From: Paenibacillus pinistramenti
GTDB lineage: Bacteria; Bacillota; Bacilli; Paenibacillales; Paenibacillaceae
NCBI RefSeq assembly: GCF_005869875.1
Contig: NZ_VAWG01000016.1
Span: 1-64,000, forward strand
Length of the DNA: 64,000 nt
Direction: 5' to 3'
A model generated the notes under the pieces. That model saw only the letters and a program-made list of their open reading frames with translations. It did not search any database and was not told the DNA's origin. Positions within the stretch are counted from its first letter, which is position 1. Each line of letters opens with the position of its first letter. Positions 53,267 to 61,845 of the stretch are shown piece after piece. The position numbers were made by a program, and so were the translations under genes.

Positions 53267-53617
53267 ATGTACAACATTACCAACGCTGAATTCCGCCGGA
53301 TGGCGGACTATCGGGGCCAGCGCTGTGCGGAAATTGAGGTGAACTCGGGCAAGGCCGGAGAACACGATCTTCTGGTATATGTGGCGAGAACGCCGCAGGG
53401 CGCTTATGATATTGTCCATATGTACAGCACGGATATTGATCCTGAGATTGACTGGTATAACAACAATCTTCATAATGCGTATGAGGAAATATCCGAAGAC
53501 GAATTTGGCGCACGGTCGTCTTCGTCCATGCAAACGGCCGAACTGCATAAAGCCCAGTTTAAGGAAAAGCTGTTCGGTATGAAACATATCTCCGCTAAAC
53601 TTCAGGAGAATTTATAA
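53267..53617 (+). CDS. Conserved-looking hypothetical protein
   Basis: 116 residues, acidic, soluble, with no motif I recognise (AEFRRMADYRGQRCAEIEVNSGK, AYDIVHMYSTDIDPEIDWY). Predicted mixed alpha/beta with a helical C terminus. The ATG at 53267 follows an AGGAAGGGAG sequence, so it is probably translated. It sits between asnB and the tRNA gene, transcribed alone. Confidence 0.65.
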   Translation: MYNITNAEFRRMADYRGQRCAEIEVNSGKAGEHDLLVYVARTPQGAYDIVHMYSTDIDPEIDWYNNNLHNAYEEISEDEFGARSSSSMQTAELHKAQFKEKLFGMKHISAKLQENL

Positions 53618-53691
53618 ACAAAACGGATTCCGCCCGGGCTTAATCCTGGGCGGGTTCTGGCATGCCCCTTCAGCCTCACAGCGAAAACCAC

Positions 53692-53719
53692 TTGAAATAA
53701 ACAAAAATTGCAGTATAAT
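53692..53719 (+). promoter_or_regulatory. Promoter of the tRNA-Arg gene
   Basis: TTGAAA (53692-53697) and a perfect TATAAT (53714-53719) are separated by 16 nt. The tRNA begins 22 bp after the -10. Confidence 0.85.
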
Positions 53720-53741
53720 AGTTAATGTTGTCCTTACATAT

Positions 53742-53815
<74 letters not shown>

Positions 53816-53823
53816 TCAAGCAA

Positions 53824-53848
53824 AGCTCTCCTTTTGGAGAGCTTTTTT
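53824..53848 (+). terminator. Terminator of tRNA-Arg
   Basis: AGCTCTCC-TTTT-GGAGAGCT is followed by TTTTT. Confidence 0.92.
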
Positions 53849-53850
53849 AT

Positions 53851-53953
53851 GTCCCACGGGATGAGAACCCCAGGGGGTTCGTCGCAGTGAGGCCATCGGA
53901 ACCGGATGGCCGAACGGAGTCAGCCGCTGAGACGGCTGTACCCCGACTGGGAC
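53851..53953 (+). ncRNA. Cloverleaf-like structured element, possible ncRNA or mobile repeat
   Basis: The outer ends GTCCCA (53851-53856) and TGGGAC (53948-53953) pair, and the helix continues CGGG/CCCG. Inside are three hairpins: GAACCC/GGGTTC (53865-53880), GGCCATC/GATGGCC (53891-53911) and CAGCCG/CGGCTG (53921-53938). The element starts with the same six bases as the tRNA upstream and ends with the same CTGGGAC. It has no open frame of note. A truncated second copy follows at 53989. It could be a structured RNA, a tRNA-derived repeat, or a palindromic mobile repeat. Confidence 0.55.
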
Positions 53954-53961
53954 GTGAGCGG

Positions 53962-53986
53962 GCTCTCCAACGGGAGAGCTTTTTTT
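53962..53986 (+). terminator. Duplicated terminator
   Basis: GCTCTCC-AACG-GGAGAGC is followed by seven T residues. It is a diverged copy of the tRNA terminator at 53824-53848. Confidence 0.85.
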
Positions 53987-53988
53987 AC

Positions 53989-54035
53989 GTCCCACGGGAT
54001 GAGAACCCCTTGGGGGTTCGTCGCAGTGAGGCCAT
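53989..54035 (+). repeat. Second, truncated copy of the structured element
   Basis: From GTCCCACGGGATGAG to GAGGCCAT this is almost identical to 53851-53896 (one substitution and one insertion in the loop), including the GAACCCC/GGGGTTC hairpin. The second and third hairpins and the closing strand are missing. A further GAGGCCATCCGCATCC lies at about 54052. The stretch 54036-54155 holds no gene that I can support. Confidence 0.85.
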
Positions 54036-54155
54036 TCGCATCATTTTTAGGGAGGCCATCCGCATCCTTTTTCCTGTAAAAAACAGGTTGCCGCTCAGGG
54101 AGATCCGCAGTAAAATGAGTCGGTTAGTATTTCGACGGGCATCGCCCGAACCTGC

Positions 54156-54845
54156 ATGGGGAAGGGTCTGATTAAATTGATCCAATTCTTGCGTATTGGC
54201 CTGAAAGAGCCTAAGCGGTGGCTGCCGCTTGGTTTAATGCTTATTTTTCCGCTGCTTGGATATATGTATCATTTTGTAGATCATCCAACAAGACATGTGC
54301 ATTCTCTGGTTACCAGCTTTGACCGTGCGACGCCGTTTATCAAGTATTTTGCGCTTCCGTACGGCGTCTGGATTTTTTATATTTACGTCTGCCTGATTTA
54401 TTTCTATTTCAAGGACCGCAAGGCCTATTACCGCTCCATTGCACTGTACACGGTTTGCGCGCTGACCTGCTACGCGATTTACAGCGTGTTTCAAACGACG
54501 GTTCCGCGGCCGGCCGTCACGGGCGATGATGCATTTGCCCGCCTTGTCACTTACATTTACCACCGGGACGAACCGTACAACTGTTTTCCAAGCATTCACT
54601 GCTTCTCCAGCTATATGGTGATGAGAATGATCTTTACGAGTCCTGCGCGGGGCCGGTGGAACCGGGTTCTCATCGGGACGATGTCGGTGACGATTATCTG
54701 CTCGACCCTGTTTATGAAGCAGCATGTCATTCTGGATGCCGTTTCGGCGTTTGCGCTGGTGGAGATCTATCGTCTGCTGCTGCTGAAGACAGCTTCCTGG
54801 TTTGGACAGCAGAATGCCGTCCGGCGCCAGCAAATGCAGGCTTGA
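54156..54845 (+). CDS. PAP2-family membrane phosphatase
   Basis: 229 residues with about five or six membrane helices. The PAP2 motifs are the PRP segment (VPRPAV), FPSIHCFSSYM with the catalytic His, and KQHVILDA with the final His and Asp. It likely dephosphorylates a lipid phosphate such as phosphatidate or undecaprenyl diphosphate. The start is uncertain: ATG at 54156 lacks a good site, while TTG at 54177 lies 10 nt after GGAAGGG. Confidence 0.82.
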   Translation: MGKGLIKLIQFLRIGLKEPKRWLPLGLMLIFPLLGYMYHFVDHPTRHVHSLVTSFDRATPFIKYFALPYGVWIFYIYVCLIYFYFKDRKAYYRSIALYTVCALTCYAIYSVFQTTVPRPAVTGDDAFARLVTYIYHRDEPYNCFPSIHCFSSYMVMRMIFTSPARGRWNRVLIGTMSVTIICSTLFMKQHVILDAVSAFALVEIYRLLLLKTASWFGQQNAVRRQQMQA

Positions 54846-54894
54846 ATTCCTGTCAGGCCCCGGCCGCGGGCTGGTAGAATTGGACAAATAAGCA

Positions 54895-54930
54895 GACAGA
54901 ACAGCTTCAGGGCTGTTTTGTCTTTTTTTT
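54895..54930 (+). terminator. Terminator of the PAP2 gene
   Basis: GACAGAACAGC pairs with GCTGTTTTGTC (with G-U and A-U pairs) around TTCAGG, followed by eight T residues. Confidence 0.85.
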
Positions 54931-54965
54931 ATACCAAAGCTTTATTCACCGCCCTAAGCTAAACA

Positions 54966-55003
54966 TTCAGCAAATATTCAGTTTCATTTCAGGAACCCTT
55001 AAT
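54966..55003 (+). promoter_or_regulatory. Array of 11-bp-phased TTCAG boxes
   Basis: TTCAG at 54966, 54977 and 54988 and TTAAT at 54999 are spaced exactly 11 bp. The array lies 66-103 bp upstream of the efflux adaptor gene and has the geometry of OmpR/PhoP-class response-regulator sites, like the array at 44898-44946. Confidence 0.6.
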
Positions 55004-55068
55004 TTCCGCACTTTAAAATGAAAGAACAACATACATATTTTCTGTTTAGGGAGAGATGAGGGGCGCCG

Positions 55069-56523
55069 ATGAAGAAGAAGAGATGGATTTGGACCGGGGT
55101 TATAGTTGTGGTGCTTGCATGCGCCGTTTTTGTGTTTTTGCAGTTTTATCCAGGAAAGAAAGAACAGGTACAGGCTGCTGCGCAGAGCACGACAACCGTC
55201 AAGAAAGGGGATATTACTGTCAGCGTGTCCGGCTCCGGCTCGGTTGTGGCTACAGATAATGAAAGTGTAAGACCTAAAGATGAAGGCAAAGTGGACAAAG
55301 TGCTGGTTGAGGTTGGCGATGTTGTGAAAAAAGGCCAGCAGCTGATGACTTATCAGGCTGATGATGTAGAGGATCAAGTGAAGCAGGCTAAATCCTCCAT
55401 TGAACTGCAGAAATCCGACCTGGAAGATCTGCAGGAGCAGTATAAAGAGAAGATTCAAGCCGGAGCTACGGATGATGAAATTGCCGCAGCGAAGAAGGCG
55501 ATCGAGCAGCAGGAAGTGGATATCAGCACAGCGGAAGATAATCTGGCTGAAGTCATCGAGGATGCTGCCGCACCGGATCCGCTGTTGGCTCCAATTGACG
55601 GCACCATCACGGCGGTAAATATTACGGATGGTGAACAGGCCCAGGACGGTACGGAGCTGTTCGTCATTACGGACTATCAGAAACTGAGCGTTACGGTAAG
55701 CGTGGATGAGCTGGATGTTCCGCAGGTTAAAATAGGGATGACAGCCAATATTACGCTGGACGCGCTGCCTGATACAACCTTTGAAGGCGAAGTTACAGAT
55801 ATTGCGGACGAGGGCACATCCACTAACGGGGTTTCCTTGTTTGACGTAACCATTGTACTGAAAGACCCGGGTGACGCGCGTGTAGGCATGTCAGCTGAAT
55901 CCTCTATTATCATCCAGGAGAAAAAGGATATTCTGACGCTTCCAATTGAAGCGGTTCAGCAAAGAGGAGATAAGTACATGGTCATGCTGCCATCAAGCTC
56001 TGCTTCAGCTGCTTCGGGCAGCGGGGAGAACGGCAGCAGTGAGGGAGGCTTCCCTCAAGGCTCTGCAGCTCCAGACGGAAGCTCTGCAGGAAGTGCAGCA
56101 GGTCAAGGCACCGGAACAGGTCAAGGCACCGGAACAGACCAGGCAGCTGGCGGTTCGCAGCAGTCCGGCACTCAAACCGGATCCAAAGGTACAGCTTCAG
56201 GTACAACTTCAGGCACAGCCTCAGATGCAGCCGGCGGAACATCGGGCAGCAGCCCTTCCGGCGGAATGAACAGAGGCCAAATGCAAGAAGTAGAAGTCGG
56301 CATCCACGACGAAAGCACGATCGAAATCGTCAGCGGTCTGAACGAAGGTGATGAAGTAGTAGTTCCTACGGTTAAAGCTTCTTCCACTTCTTCCAGCGAG
56401 CAGACTCAGGCGAATATGAACGGCAGCTTTGGCGGCATGGGCGGCTTCACTGGAGGAGGCAGCTTTAGCGGCGGAGGCGGCGCCCCTGGAGGAGGCAGCT
56501 TTAGCGGCGGAGGTGGCCGTTAA
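55069..56523 (+). CDS. MacA-like efflux adaptor (HlyD family)
   Basis: 484 residues: an N-terminal membrane anchor (about 5-24), a lipoyl/barrel-sandwich domain split around a coiled coil (about 85-165, EDQVKQAKSSIELQKSDLEDLQEQYKEKI), and a beta-barrel domain (DELDVPQVKIGMTANITLDALPD). A Ser/Gly/Thr low-complexity stretch (about 310-410, with GTGQ repeats) interrupts the membrane-proximal domain, and the last 40 residues are Gly-rich. It links the ABC exporter to the wall side. The next ATG overlaps its TAA. Confidence 0.9.
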   Translation: MKKKRWIWTGVIVVVLACAVFVFLQFYPGKKEQVQAAAQSTTTVKKGDITVSVSGSGSVVATDNESVRPKDEGKVDKVLVEVGDVVKKGQQLMTYQADDVEDQVKQAKSSIELQKSDLEDLQEQYKEKIQAGATDDEIAAAKKAIEQQEVDISTAEDNLAEVIEDAAAPDPLLAPIDGTITAVNITDGEQAQDGTELFVITDYQKLSVTVSVDELDVPQVKIGMTANITLDALPDTTFEGEVTDIADEGTSTNGVSLFDVTIVLKDPGDARVGMSAESSIIIQEKKDILTLPIEAVQQRGDKYMVMLPSSSASAASGSGENGSSEGGFPQGSAAPDGSSAGSAAGQGTGTGQGTGTDQAAGGSQQSGTQTGSKGTASGTTSGTASDAAGGTSGSSPSGGMNRGQMQEVEVGIHDESTIEIVSGLNEGDEVVVPTVKASSTSSSEQTQANMNGSFGGMGGFTGGGSFSGGGGAPGGGSFSGGGGR

Positions 56524-57239
56524 TGAACCAGACTTCGGCTCAGAATAAAGATCATCCGCTTATCGAAGTGATTGGTCTGGGACACGGATATGTCATGGCC
56601 GACCAGACCATGACCGTGCTTGATGATATTAATTTCAGAATTGATTACGGTGAATTTGTAGCGATCATCGGGCCGTCAGGCTCAGGCAAATCAACTTTGA
56701 TGAATATGCTTGGCTGTCTTGATATTGCGAATGAGGGCACTTATTTGCTGGACGGCCAGGATGTGAAGAAGCTGTCTGATAATAAGCTCGCCAAGATCCG
56801 CAACGAAAAAATCGGCTTTATCTTTCAGCAGTTCAACCTGCTTACAAAGCTTTCCGCAGTTGAAAATGTGGAACTGCCGCTCATTTACCGCGGGATGTCC
56901 CACCGGGAGCGCCGGAAAAATGCCGAGGAATCCCTCGCAAAAGTAGGTCTCCAAGAACGCATGCATCACCGGCCGTCGGAGCTTTCCGGCGGTCAGCAGC
57001 AGCGGGTAGCGATTGCCCGGGCAATTGCCGGCAATCCGCCGGTGCTGCTGGCGGACGAACCGACGGGAGCTCTCGACAGCAAGACAGGGGTCGAGGTTAT
57101 GAACAAAATGAAGGAACTGAATGAGCAGGGACACACCATCATCCTGATCACGCACGACTTGTCCATTGCTGAGCAGGCAAAGCGGGTGATCCGGATTCAG
57201 GACGGCAAAATCGTCGAAGATCGGGGGAATCCGGCATGA
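56523..57239 (+). CDS. MacB-type ABC transporter ATP-binding protein
   Basis: 238 residues: Walker [11 protein letters not shown]-loop FQQFNLL, signature [14 protein letters not shown], Walker B VLLADEPTGALDS and switch His in LITHD. It powers the adjacent permease. The ATG at 56523 shares its first base with the preceding stop, and it overlaps the permease gene by 4 bp. Confidence 0.95.
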   Translation: MNQTSAQNKDHPLIEVIGLGHGYVMADQTMTVLDDINFRIDYGEFVAIIGPSGSGKSTLMNMLGCLDIANEGTYLLDGQDVKKLSDNKLAKIRNEKIGFIFQQFNLLTKLSAVENVELPLIYRGMSHRERRKNAEESLAKVGLQERMHHRPSELSGGQQQRVAIARAIAGNPPVLLADEPTGALDSKTGVEVMNKMKELNEQGHTIILITHDLSIAEQAKRVIRIQDGKIVEDRGNPA

Positions 57240-58408
57240 TGATTTTGCAAAGCTTTAAAATGGCCTGGAAAGGCATTTCCGGCAGCAAGATCAGATCCTT
57301 TCTGACGATGCTGGGCATCATTATCGGGGTTTCCTCCGTTATTGCGCTGGTTTCTGTCGGCAAGGGGACGACCTCCCAAATTACCTCCCAGCTGGAGGGA
57401 TTGGGAACGGATCTCCTAACGGTGAGTATCATGGGGCGGGGGAATACAACCTACTTGACTTATGATGAAGCTGAAGCCTTGACCGATCTGGACGGGGTAA
57501 AAAGTGTATCCCCGGTCATCAGCGGTTCCATGACCGCTAAATACGGCACGGAGAATACCGATGTCTCCGTTGAAGGCATCACGCCGGCTTATGAGGATAT
57601 CCAGGATTTCCACGTCCAATCCGGACGCTACATCCTCGACATCGACAACGGCTACCGGATGAAGGTGGCGCTGATCGGTACGGAAACGGCCAGCGACCTG
57701 TTCGGCACGGATGATCCGCTCGGGCAGACCATCCTGCTGAACGGCTCGCCGTTCAAGGTTGTCGGGCTGCTGGAATCCAAAGGCACAAGCCTTACCTCAT
57801 CCAATAACGACAAGATCCTGATTCCGATCAAAACGGCGGAACGGGTCATGCAGAGTAAAGGCGTTCGTTCCATGACGATTCAGACCGAGTCGCCGGATCA
57901 GGTAGCGAGCGTGAAATCGCTCATCGAAGCTACGCTGGACAAGAAATTTGAGAATGCCGATAATTCCTACACGGTGTTTAACTCGCAGGATGCGCTCGAT
58001 ACACTCAACTCCACGACGCAGACACTGTCTATCGCTTTGGGCGGCATTGCCGGTATTTCCCTGTTTGTAGGCGGCATCGGTATCATGAACATCATGCTCG
58101 TGTCGGTAAGTGAAAGAACGAGAGAGATCGGGATCCGGAAGGCAATCGGGGCGAAGAAGCGGAATATTCTGCTTCAGTTCATGATTGAATCTACGCTGCT
58201 GAGCGGTATGGGCGGATTGATCGGAGTCGCAATCGGTTATGGGGCCAGCGCGCTGGTCGGCCATTACACTTCGATGGATACCTCCGTATCTCTGAATATT
58301 GTACTGATATCCTTTGGTTTCTCGTTGTTTATCGGTGTCGTGTTTGGTGTTATTCCTGCCAACAAAGCTGCGAAGCTCCGTCCGATTTACGCGTTGAGAA
58401 CAGATTGA
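57236..58408 (+). CDS. MacB/FtsX-family ABC permease
   Basis: 390 residues: one N-terminal membrane helix (about 18-42), a large extracytoplasmic MacB core domain (about 43-265), then three helices with the FtsX signature (LFVGGIGIMNIMLVSVSERTREIGIRKAIGAK). Together with the adaptor and ATPase it forms a tripartite-like exporter for peptides or antibiotics. The ATGATG start at 57236 overlaps the ATPase stop. Confidence 0.93.
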   Translation: MMILQSFKMAWKGISGSKIRSFLTMLGIIIGVSSVIALVSVGKGTTSQITSQLEGLGTDLLTVSIMGRGNTTYLTYDEAEALTDLDGVKSVSPVISGSMTAKYGTENTDVSVEGITPAYEDIQDFHVQSGRYILDIDNGYRMKVALIGTETASDLFGTDDPLGQTILLNGSPFKVVGLLESKGTSLTSSNNDKILIPIKTAERVMQSKGVRSMTIQTESPDQVASVKSLIEATLDKKFENADNSYTVFNSQDALDTLNSTTQTLSIALGGIAGISLFVGGIGIMNIMLVSVSERTREIGIRKAIGAKKRNILLQFMIESTLLSGMGGLIGVAIGYGASALVGHYTSMDTSVSLNIVLISFGFSLFIGVVFGVIPANKAAKLRPIYALRTD

Positions 58409-58436
58409 GCGGCTAGAAGGATTAAGAAGGCATTAA

Positions 58437-58477
58437 GAAGGCATTGGAGGGGTCTCCAATGCCTTCTGTTTTTTTTT
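58437..58477 (+). terminator. Terminator of the macA-macB-type operon
   Basis: GAAGGCATTGGA pairs with TCCAATGCCTTC, followed by TG and nine T residues. Confidence 0.92.
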
Positions 58478-58517
58478 AGAAACATTGACGAGCATTATTA
58501 TTATACAAACTTGCCTT

Positions 58518-58548
58518 GCCACCCCGCAGAACGGGATGGCTTTTTTTT
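58518..58548 (+). terminator. Second hairpin with T-run before the ABC importer
   Basis: GCCACCCCG/CGGGATGGC forms a stem with one mismatch and a 5-nt loop, then eight T residues. It is a tandem backup terminator or a leader attenuator; no promoter is clear between the two hairpins. Confidence 0.7.
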
Positions 58549-58642
58549 GTCCCTTTCTGTGCAGCCGGCCCAAAAATCAAATAGCACGGGAACTTTTTGG
58601 GTAAAGTATACGTGACAACAGGACCGAAAGGAGACGACTTGA

Positions 58643-59509
58643 ATGAAAAACAGGATTTCATCCCTGGCATTTCTGCTCGTATTTATTCTCATGCTGGCAG
58701 GGTGCGGCAATAATTCTAATAACGCTGCGGAAAGCGCGAATCCGGAGAGTGCCGGCAGTGCTTCCCCGGAGGCCTCCTCATCTGCGGGCACCGGAAGCAG
58801 CGGAGAGGGCGCCTTGGCGGCAGTGAAGCAGAAGGGCTCTCTTCAAATCGGTACAGAAGGAACTTATGCTCCTTTCTCTTTTCACGATACAAGCGGCACG
58901 CTCACAGGCTTTGATGTCGATATTGCGAATGAGGTGGCCAAACGTCTCGGAGTGAAAGCGGAATTCGTGGAAACCCAGTGGGACGGGATGGTTGCAGGGC
59001 TGGATGCGAAGCGGTTTGACGTGATTTTTAATGAAGTCTCAATTAACGATGAGCGCAAAGCCAAATATGATTTTTCAACTCCTTACATTGCCTCCAGGGC
59101 TGTATTAATCGTACGGAGCGACAATAACGACATCAAATCCTTTGCAGACCTTAAGGGGAAGAAATCCGGCCAGTCGCTGACCAGCAACCTTACGCAAATC
59201 GCCAAGGACAATGGGGCAGAAATTGTAGCTGTGGATGGCTTTAACCAGGCCGTTGACCTGCTGAATTCGAAACGGATCGACGCGACGATTAATGATAAAT
59301 TGTCCTATCTCGATCTGAAGACGCAGAAGCCGGATATTGCGCTCAAAGTGGTGGATGAAGAGGCCAACGCTTCGCAAAGCGCGGCCATGTTCAGAAAAGG
59401 GGAAAGCGATCTGGTAGACGCTGTGAATCAGGCGCTGGCCGACATGCAGAAGGACGGTACTTACCTGAGTATCTCCAAAAAATATTTTGGCGAGGATGTT
59501 TCGAAATAA
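58643..59509 (+). CDS. Amino-acid (cystine-type) ABC substrate-binding lipoprotein
   Basis: 288 residues: lipobox LAGC at about 18-21, a Ser/Ala linker, then a type II periplasmic-binding fold (LQIGTEGTYAPFSFHDTSG, GFDVDIANEVAKRLG, WDGMVAGLDAKRFDV, NLTQIAKDNGAE). The pattern matches TcyA/FliY cystine-binding proteins. It captures substrate outside the membrane for the next two genes. An AAAGGAG site precedes the ATG. Confidence 0.88.
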   Translation: MKNRISSLAFLLVFILMLAGCGNNSNNAAESANPESAGSASPEASSSAGTGSSGEGALAAVKQKGSLQIGTEGTYAPFSFHDTSGTLTGFDVDIANEVAKRLGVKAEFVETQWDGMVAGLDAKRFDVIFNEVSINDERKAKYDFSTPYIASRAVLIVRSDNNDIKSFADLKGKKSGQSLTSNLTQIAKDNGAEIVAVDGFNQAVDLLNSKRIDATINDKLSYLDLKTQKPDIALKVVDEEANASQSAAMFRKGESDLVDAVNQALADMQKDGTYLSISKKYFGEDVSK

Positions 59510-59537
59510 GGCCAAAGCACAAGGGATGATTTGACCT

Positions 59538-60206
59538 ATGGATGACCGGAAAATACAGATTTTCATGGATTCGCTGCTGCCCCTGCTGAAAGCGGGGGTG
59601 GCTTATACGGTTCCGCTGACCCTGATTTCATTTGCGCTGGGACTTGTCCTGGCAATTCTGACCGCACTCGCGAGGCTGTCAAAGATCAGCGTGCTGAAGG
59701 CGGCCGCAGGTTTCTATGTATGGATCATCCGGGGGACACCGCTTCTGGTGCAGCTGTTTATCATCTTCTACGGGCTTCCGTCAGTCGGGATTACGCTGGA
59801 CCCTTTTATCGCGGCAATTATCGGATTTACGCTCAGCGTCGGCGCTTACGGCTCCGAAATTGTCAGGGCTGCAATCCAGTCCATTCCTGCGGGTCAGTGG
59901 GAGGCGGCCGATTCCATCGGCATGACGAGGACGCAGGCGCTGCGCCGGATCATTATGCCTCAGGCTGCGCGGGTCTCGGTTCCACCGCTGGCCAACTCGT
60001 TTATCAGCCTGGTCAAGGATACTTCTTTGGCAGCTTCCATTACTTATGTGGAGATGTTCAGGAAAGCACAGGAGATTACGGCCACAACCTACGAACCTTT
60101 GCTGCTCTATTCAGAGGTTGCTCTTATTTATCTGTTGTTCTGTACGGTGCTGTCCGCGCTGCAGCATTACTTGGAGAGACGGCTTGCCCGTTTCTCGGCA
60201 CGATAG
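59538..60206 (+). CDS. Amino-acid ABC transporter permease
   Basis: 222 residues, about five membrane helices. VWIIRGTPLLVQLFIIFYGLP, GAYGSEIVRAAIQSIPAGQWEAADSIGMTRTQALRRIIMPQA is the EAA loop that contacts the ATPase. It is the TcyB-type permease of the polar amino-acid family. It starts 28 bp after the binding protein. Confidence 0.93.
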   Translation: MDDRKIQIFMDSLLPLLKAGVAYTVPLTLISFALGLVLAILTALARLSKISVLKAAAGFYVWIIRGTPLLVQLFIIFYGLPSVGITLDPFIAAIIGFTLSVGAYGSEIVRAAIQSIPAGQWEAADSIGMTRTQALRRIIMPQAARVSVPPLANSFISLVKDTSLAASITYVEMFRKAQEITATTYEPLLLYSEVALIYLLFCTVLSALQHYLERRLARFSAR

Positions 60207-60218
60207 GAGGGATGCCGG

Positions 60219-60971
60219 ATGATTGAGGTTCGGAATCTGCATAAATCGTTTGGAGATCTCGAAGTGCTTAAGGGTATTGAGCTGTCGCTGGACAAAGGCA
60301 AAGTGCTTGTTATCATCGGCCCGTCCGGCTCGGGAAAATCCACGCTGCTCCGCTGCTTTAACCTGCTTGAAATGCCGGATGAAGGGCAGCTTAAGATCGG
60401 AGAATTAGCGCTGAATTTCGATAAAGGCCGCAGGCCGGGCACCAGGGAAGTGCTGGCGCTGCGCAAGCGTACTGGTATGGTCTTTCAGTCGTACAACCTG
60501 TTCCCGCATATGACGGCGCTTGAGAATGTGATGGAAGCCCAGGTGACGGTGCAGAAGAAGAGCAAAGAGGCGGCGCGAAGCCGGGCGCTTGAGCTGCTGG
60601 ACAAGGTGGGATTAGCGGACAAAGCCGGGAACTATCCGCATCAGCTCTCGGGCGGCCAGCAGCAGCGGGTGGGAATAGCCAGAGCGATGGCAGCGGATCC
60701 CGAGGTGCTGCTGTTCGACGAGCCGACCTCGGCTCTTGACCCCGAGCTGGTCGGCGAGGTGCTCAAGGTGATGAAGCGGCTCGCTTCGGAAGGCATGACC
60801 ATGGTCGTCGTCACCCATGAAATGAAATTTGCCGCGGATGTGGCGGATCAGATCATCATGGTCGATCAGGGCGTGATTATCGAACAGGGCAGCCCGGCTG
60901 AGGTGCTGCAGCATCCGAATCATCCGCGCGCAGCGGCATTCCTGAATATCCTTACCCAGCGGGAGATTTAG
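60219..60971 (+). CDS. Amino-acid ABC transporter ATP-binding protein
   Basis: 250 residues: Walker [11 protein letters not shown]-loop [10 protein letters not shown], signature [14 protein letters not shown], Walker [13 protein letters not shown], and switch His VVTHEM. A TcyC/GlnQ-type ATPase driving the importer. The upstream AGGAGGGATG site is good. Confidence 0.95.
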   Translation: MIEVRNLHKSFGDLEVLKGIELSLDKGKVLVIIGPSGSGKSTLLRCFNLLEMPDEGQLKIGELALNFDKGRRPGTREVLALRKRTGMVFQSYNLFPHMTALENVMEAQVTVQKKSKEAARSRALELLDKVGLADKAGNYPHQLSGGQQQRVGIARAMAADPEVLLFDEPTSALDPELVGEVLKVMKRLASEGMTMVVVTHEMKFAADVADQIIMVDQGVIIEQGSPAEVLQHPNHPRAAAFLNILTQREI

Positions 60972-60996
60972 AGGCAGGCCTGCCTGGAAAAATTAA

Positions 60997-61046
60997 AAAA
61001 AGGCTGTTGGACGGATGACGCGCTCAACCGGTCCAACGGCCTTTTT
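60997..61046 (+). terminator. Terminator of the ABC importer operon
   Basis: AAAAAGGCTGTTGGAC pairs with GTCCAACGGCCTTTTT (one G-U) around an 18-nt loop. It probably works in both directions. Confidence 0.85.
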
Positions 61047-61061
61047 CGGCTATAAATGATC

Positions 61062-61112
61062 CTCTGATTTAAGTTACCCTCTGATTTAAGTTACCCACTG
61101 ATTTAAGTTACT
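61062..61112. repeat. Three tandem 17-bp repeats at the tetR stop
   Basis: CTCTGATTTAAGTTACC occurs at 61062, 61079 and, with two changes, 61096. On the minus strand each unit starts TAACTTAAATCAG and the last overlaps the TetR stop codon. Confidence 0.92.
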
Positions 61113-61797
61113 GCTTCGGGCTGCCGGAGGGCACGCCCATGCCGTTTAAGATCAGCCTGACGACCTCGTCGGCTGCAGCCTGCTCATCCCAGGGCCTGCC
61201 GGGGAAGAGCAGAAATTTTTCCGCGAAGAGCCCCAGTATAGAGGAAGCCATAAAACGGATGGCGGTTTCCGGCGCAAGATCCGGGCGGAGCTGGCCTTTT
61301 TCCTGATAATACAGCATAATTTCCCGCAGGCGCACTCCGAGGGGAGCCCCTACCTGCTCCAGAAAAGCCTTTCTCAAATCCGGCTGAAACGGTATTTCCT
61401 GAATGAGGATCTTAATGACCTTCATGTGGCTGTGCGCAAAGCTGAGCCTGTTCTCGATCACCGCGCGGAGAAATTCCTCAAAGGTTTCATATTGCGTCTT
61501 CAGCACGGCATCAAAGTTCCGGATAATAAACGGCGCGACAAGCCGGCTCATAAGCGGGGACACGATGGAGAGCAGCAGCTCTTTTTTGGTTCTGTAGTGC
61601 CTGAATATCGTACCTTCGGCAACGCCGGCCCGCTGGGCGATTTCGCTGGTCGATGCGGCGGCATAGCCTTTTTCGGAGAAGATATCCACCGCTGACTGCA
61701 CGATCTGCAGCTGTTTGGCCGTCATTCGCCGGTCCTCGTCCGCCGCGGACAAATCCTCAAGCCATTGTTCAATTTCCCGATCCTGCTGGCGGTCCAT
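61108..61797 (-). CDS. TetR/AcrR-family repressor
   Basis: 229 residues with an N-terminal TetR helix-turn-helix (ILQ/LQIVQSAVDIFSEKGYAAASTSEIAQRAGVAEGTIFRHYRTKKELL, about 27-72) and a divergent ligand-binding domain. It sits directly after the ABC-2 exporter genes and very likely represses them through the palindrome at 63751-63764. The ATG lies at 61797 with an AAGGAGAAG site. The ligand is unknown, probably a drug or lipid exported by the pump. Confidence 0.92.
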   Translation of the reverse strand: MDRQQDREIEQWLEDLSAADEDRRMTAKQLQIVQSAVDIFSEKGYAAASTSEIAQRAGVAEGTIFRHYRTKKELLLSIVSPLMSRLVAPFIIRNFDAVLKTQYETFEEFLRAVIENRLSFAHSHMKVIKILIQEIPFQPDLRKAFLEQVGAPLGVRLREIMLYYQEKGQLRPDLAPETAIRFMASSILGLFAEKFLLFPGRPWDEQAAADEVVRLILNGMGVPSGSPKQ

Positions 61798-61845
61798 GTA
61801 AAGTCTCTTCTCCTTTCTGAAAAGAAATCATTGTATTGTAAGTCG

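Noticed and set aside
53851-54035. CRISPR array
   Set aside because: Only two unequal copies, no regular spacers and no cas genes in the window.
53887-54171. 94-residue frame across the repeats after tRNA-Arg
   Set aside because: It runs through the structured element, a terminator and the second repeat copy, so it is a by-product of GC-rich repeats.
58478-58642. Amino-acid riboswitch or T-box leader before the cystine-type importer
   Set aside because: There is a hairpin with T-run, but no T-box AGGGTGG-like core and no S-box pattern, and the space is too short for either.
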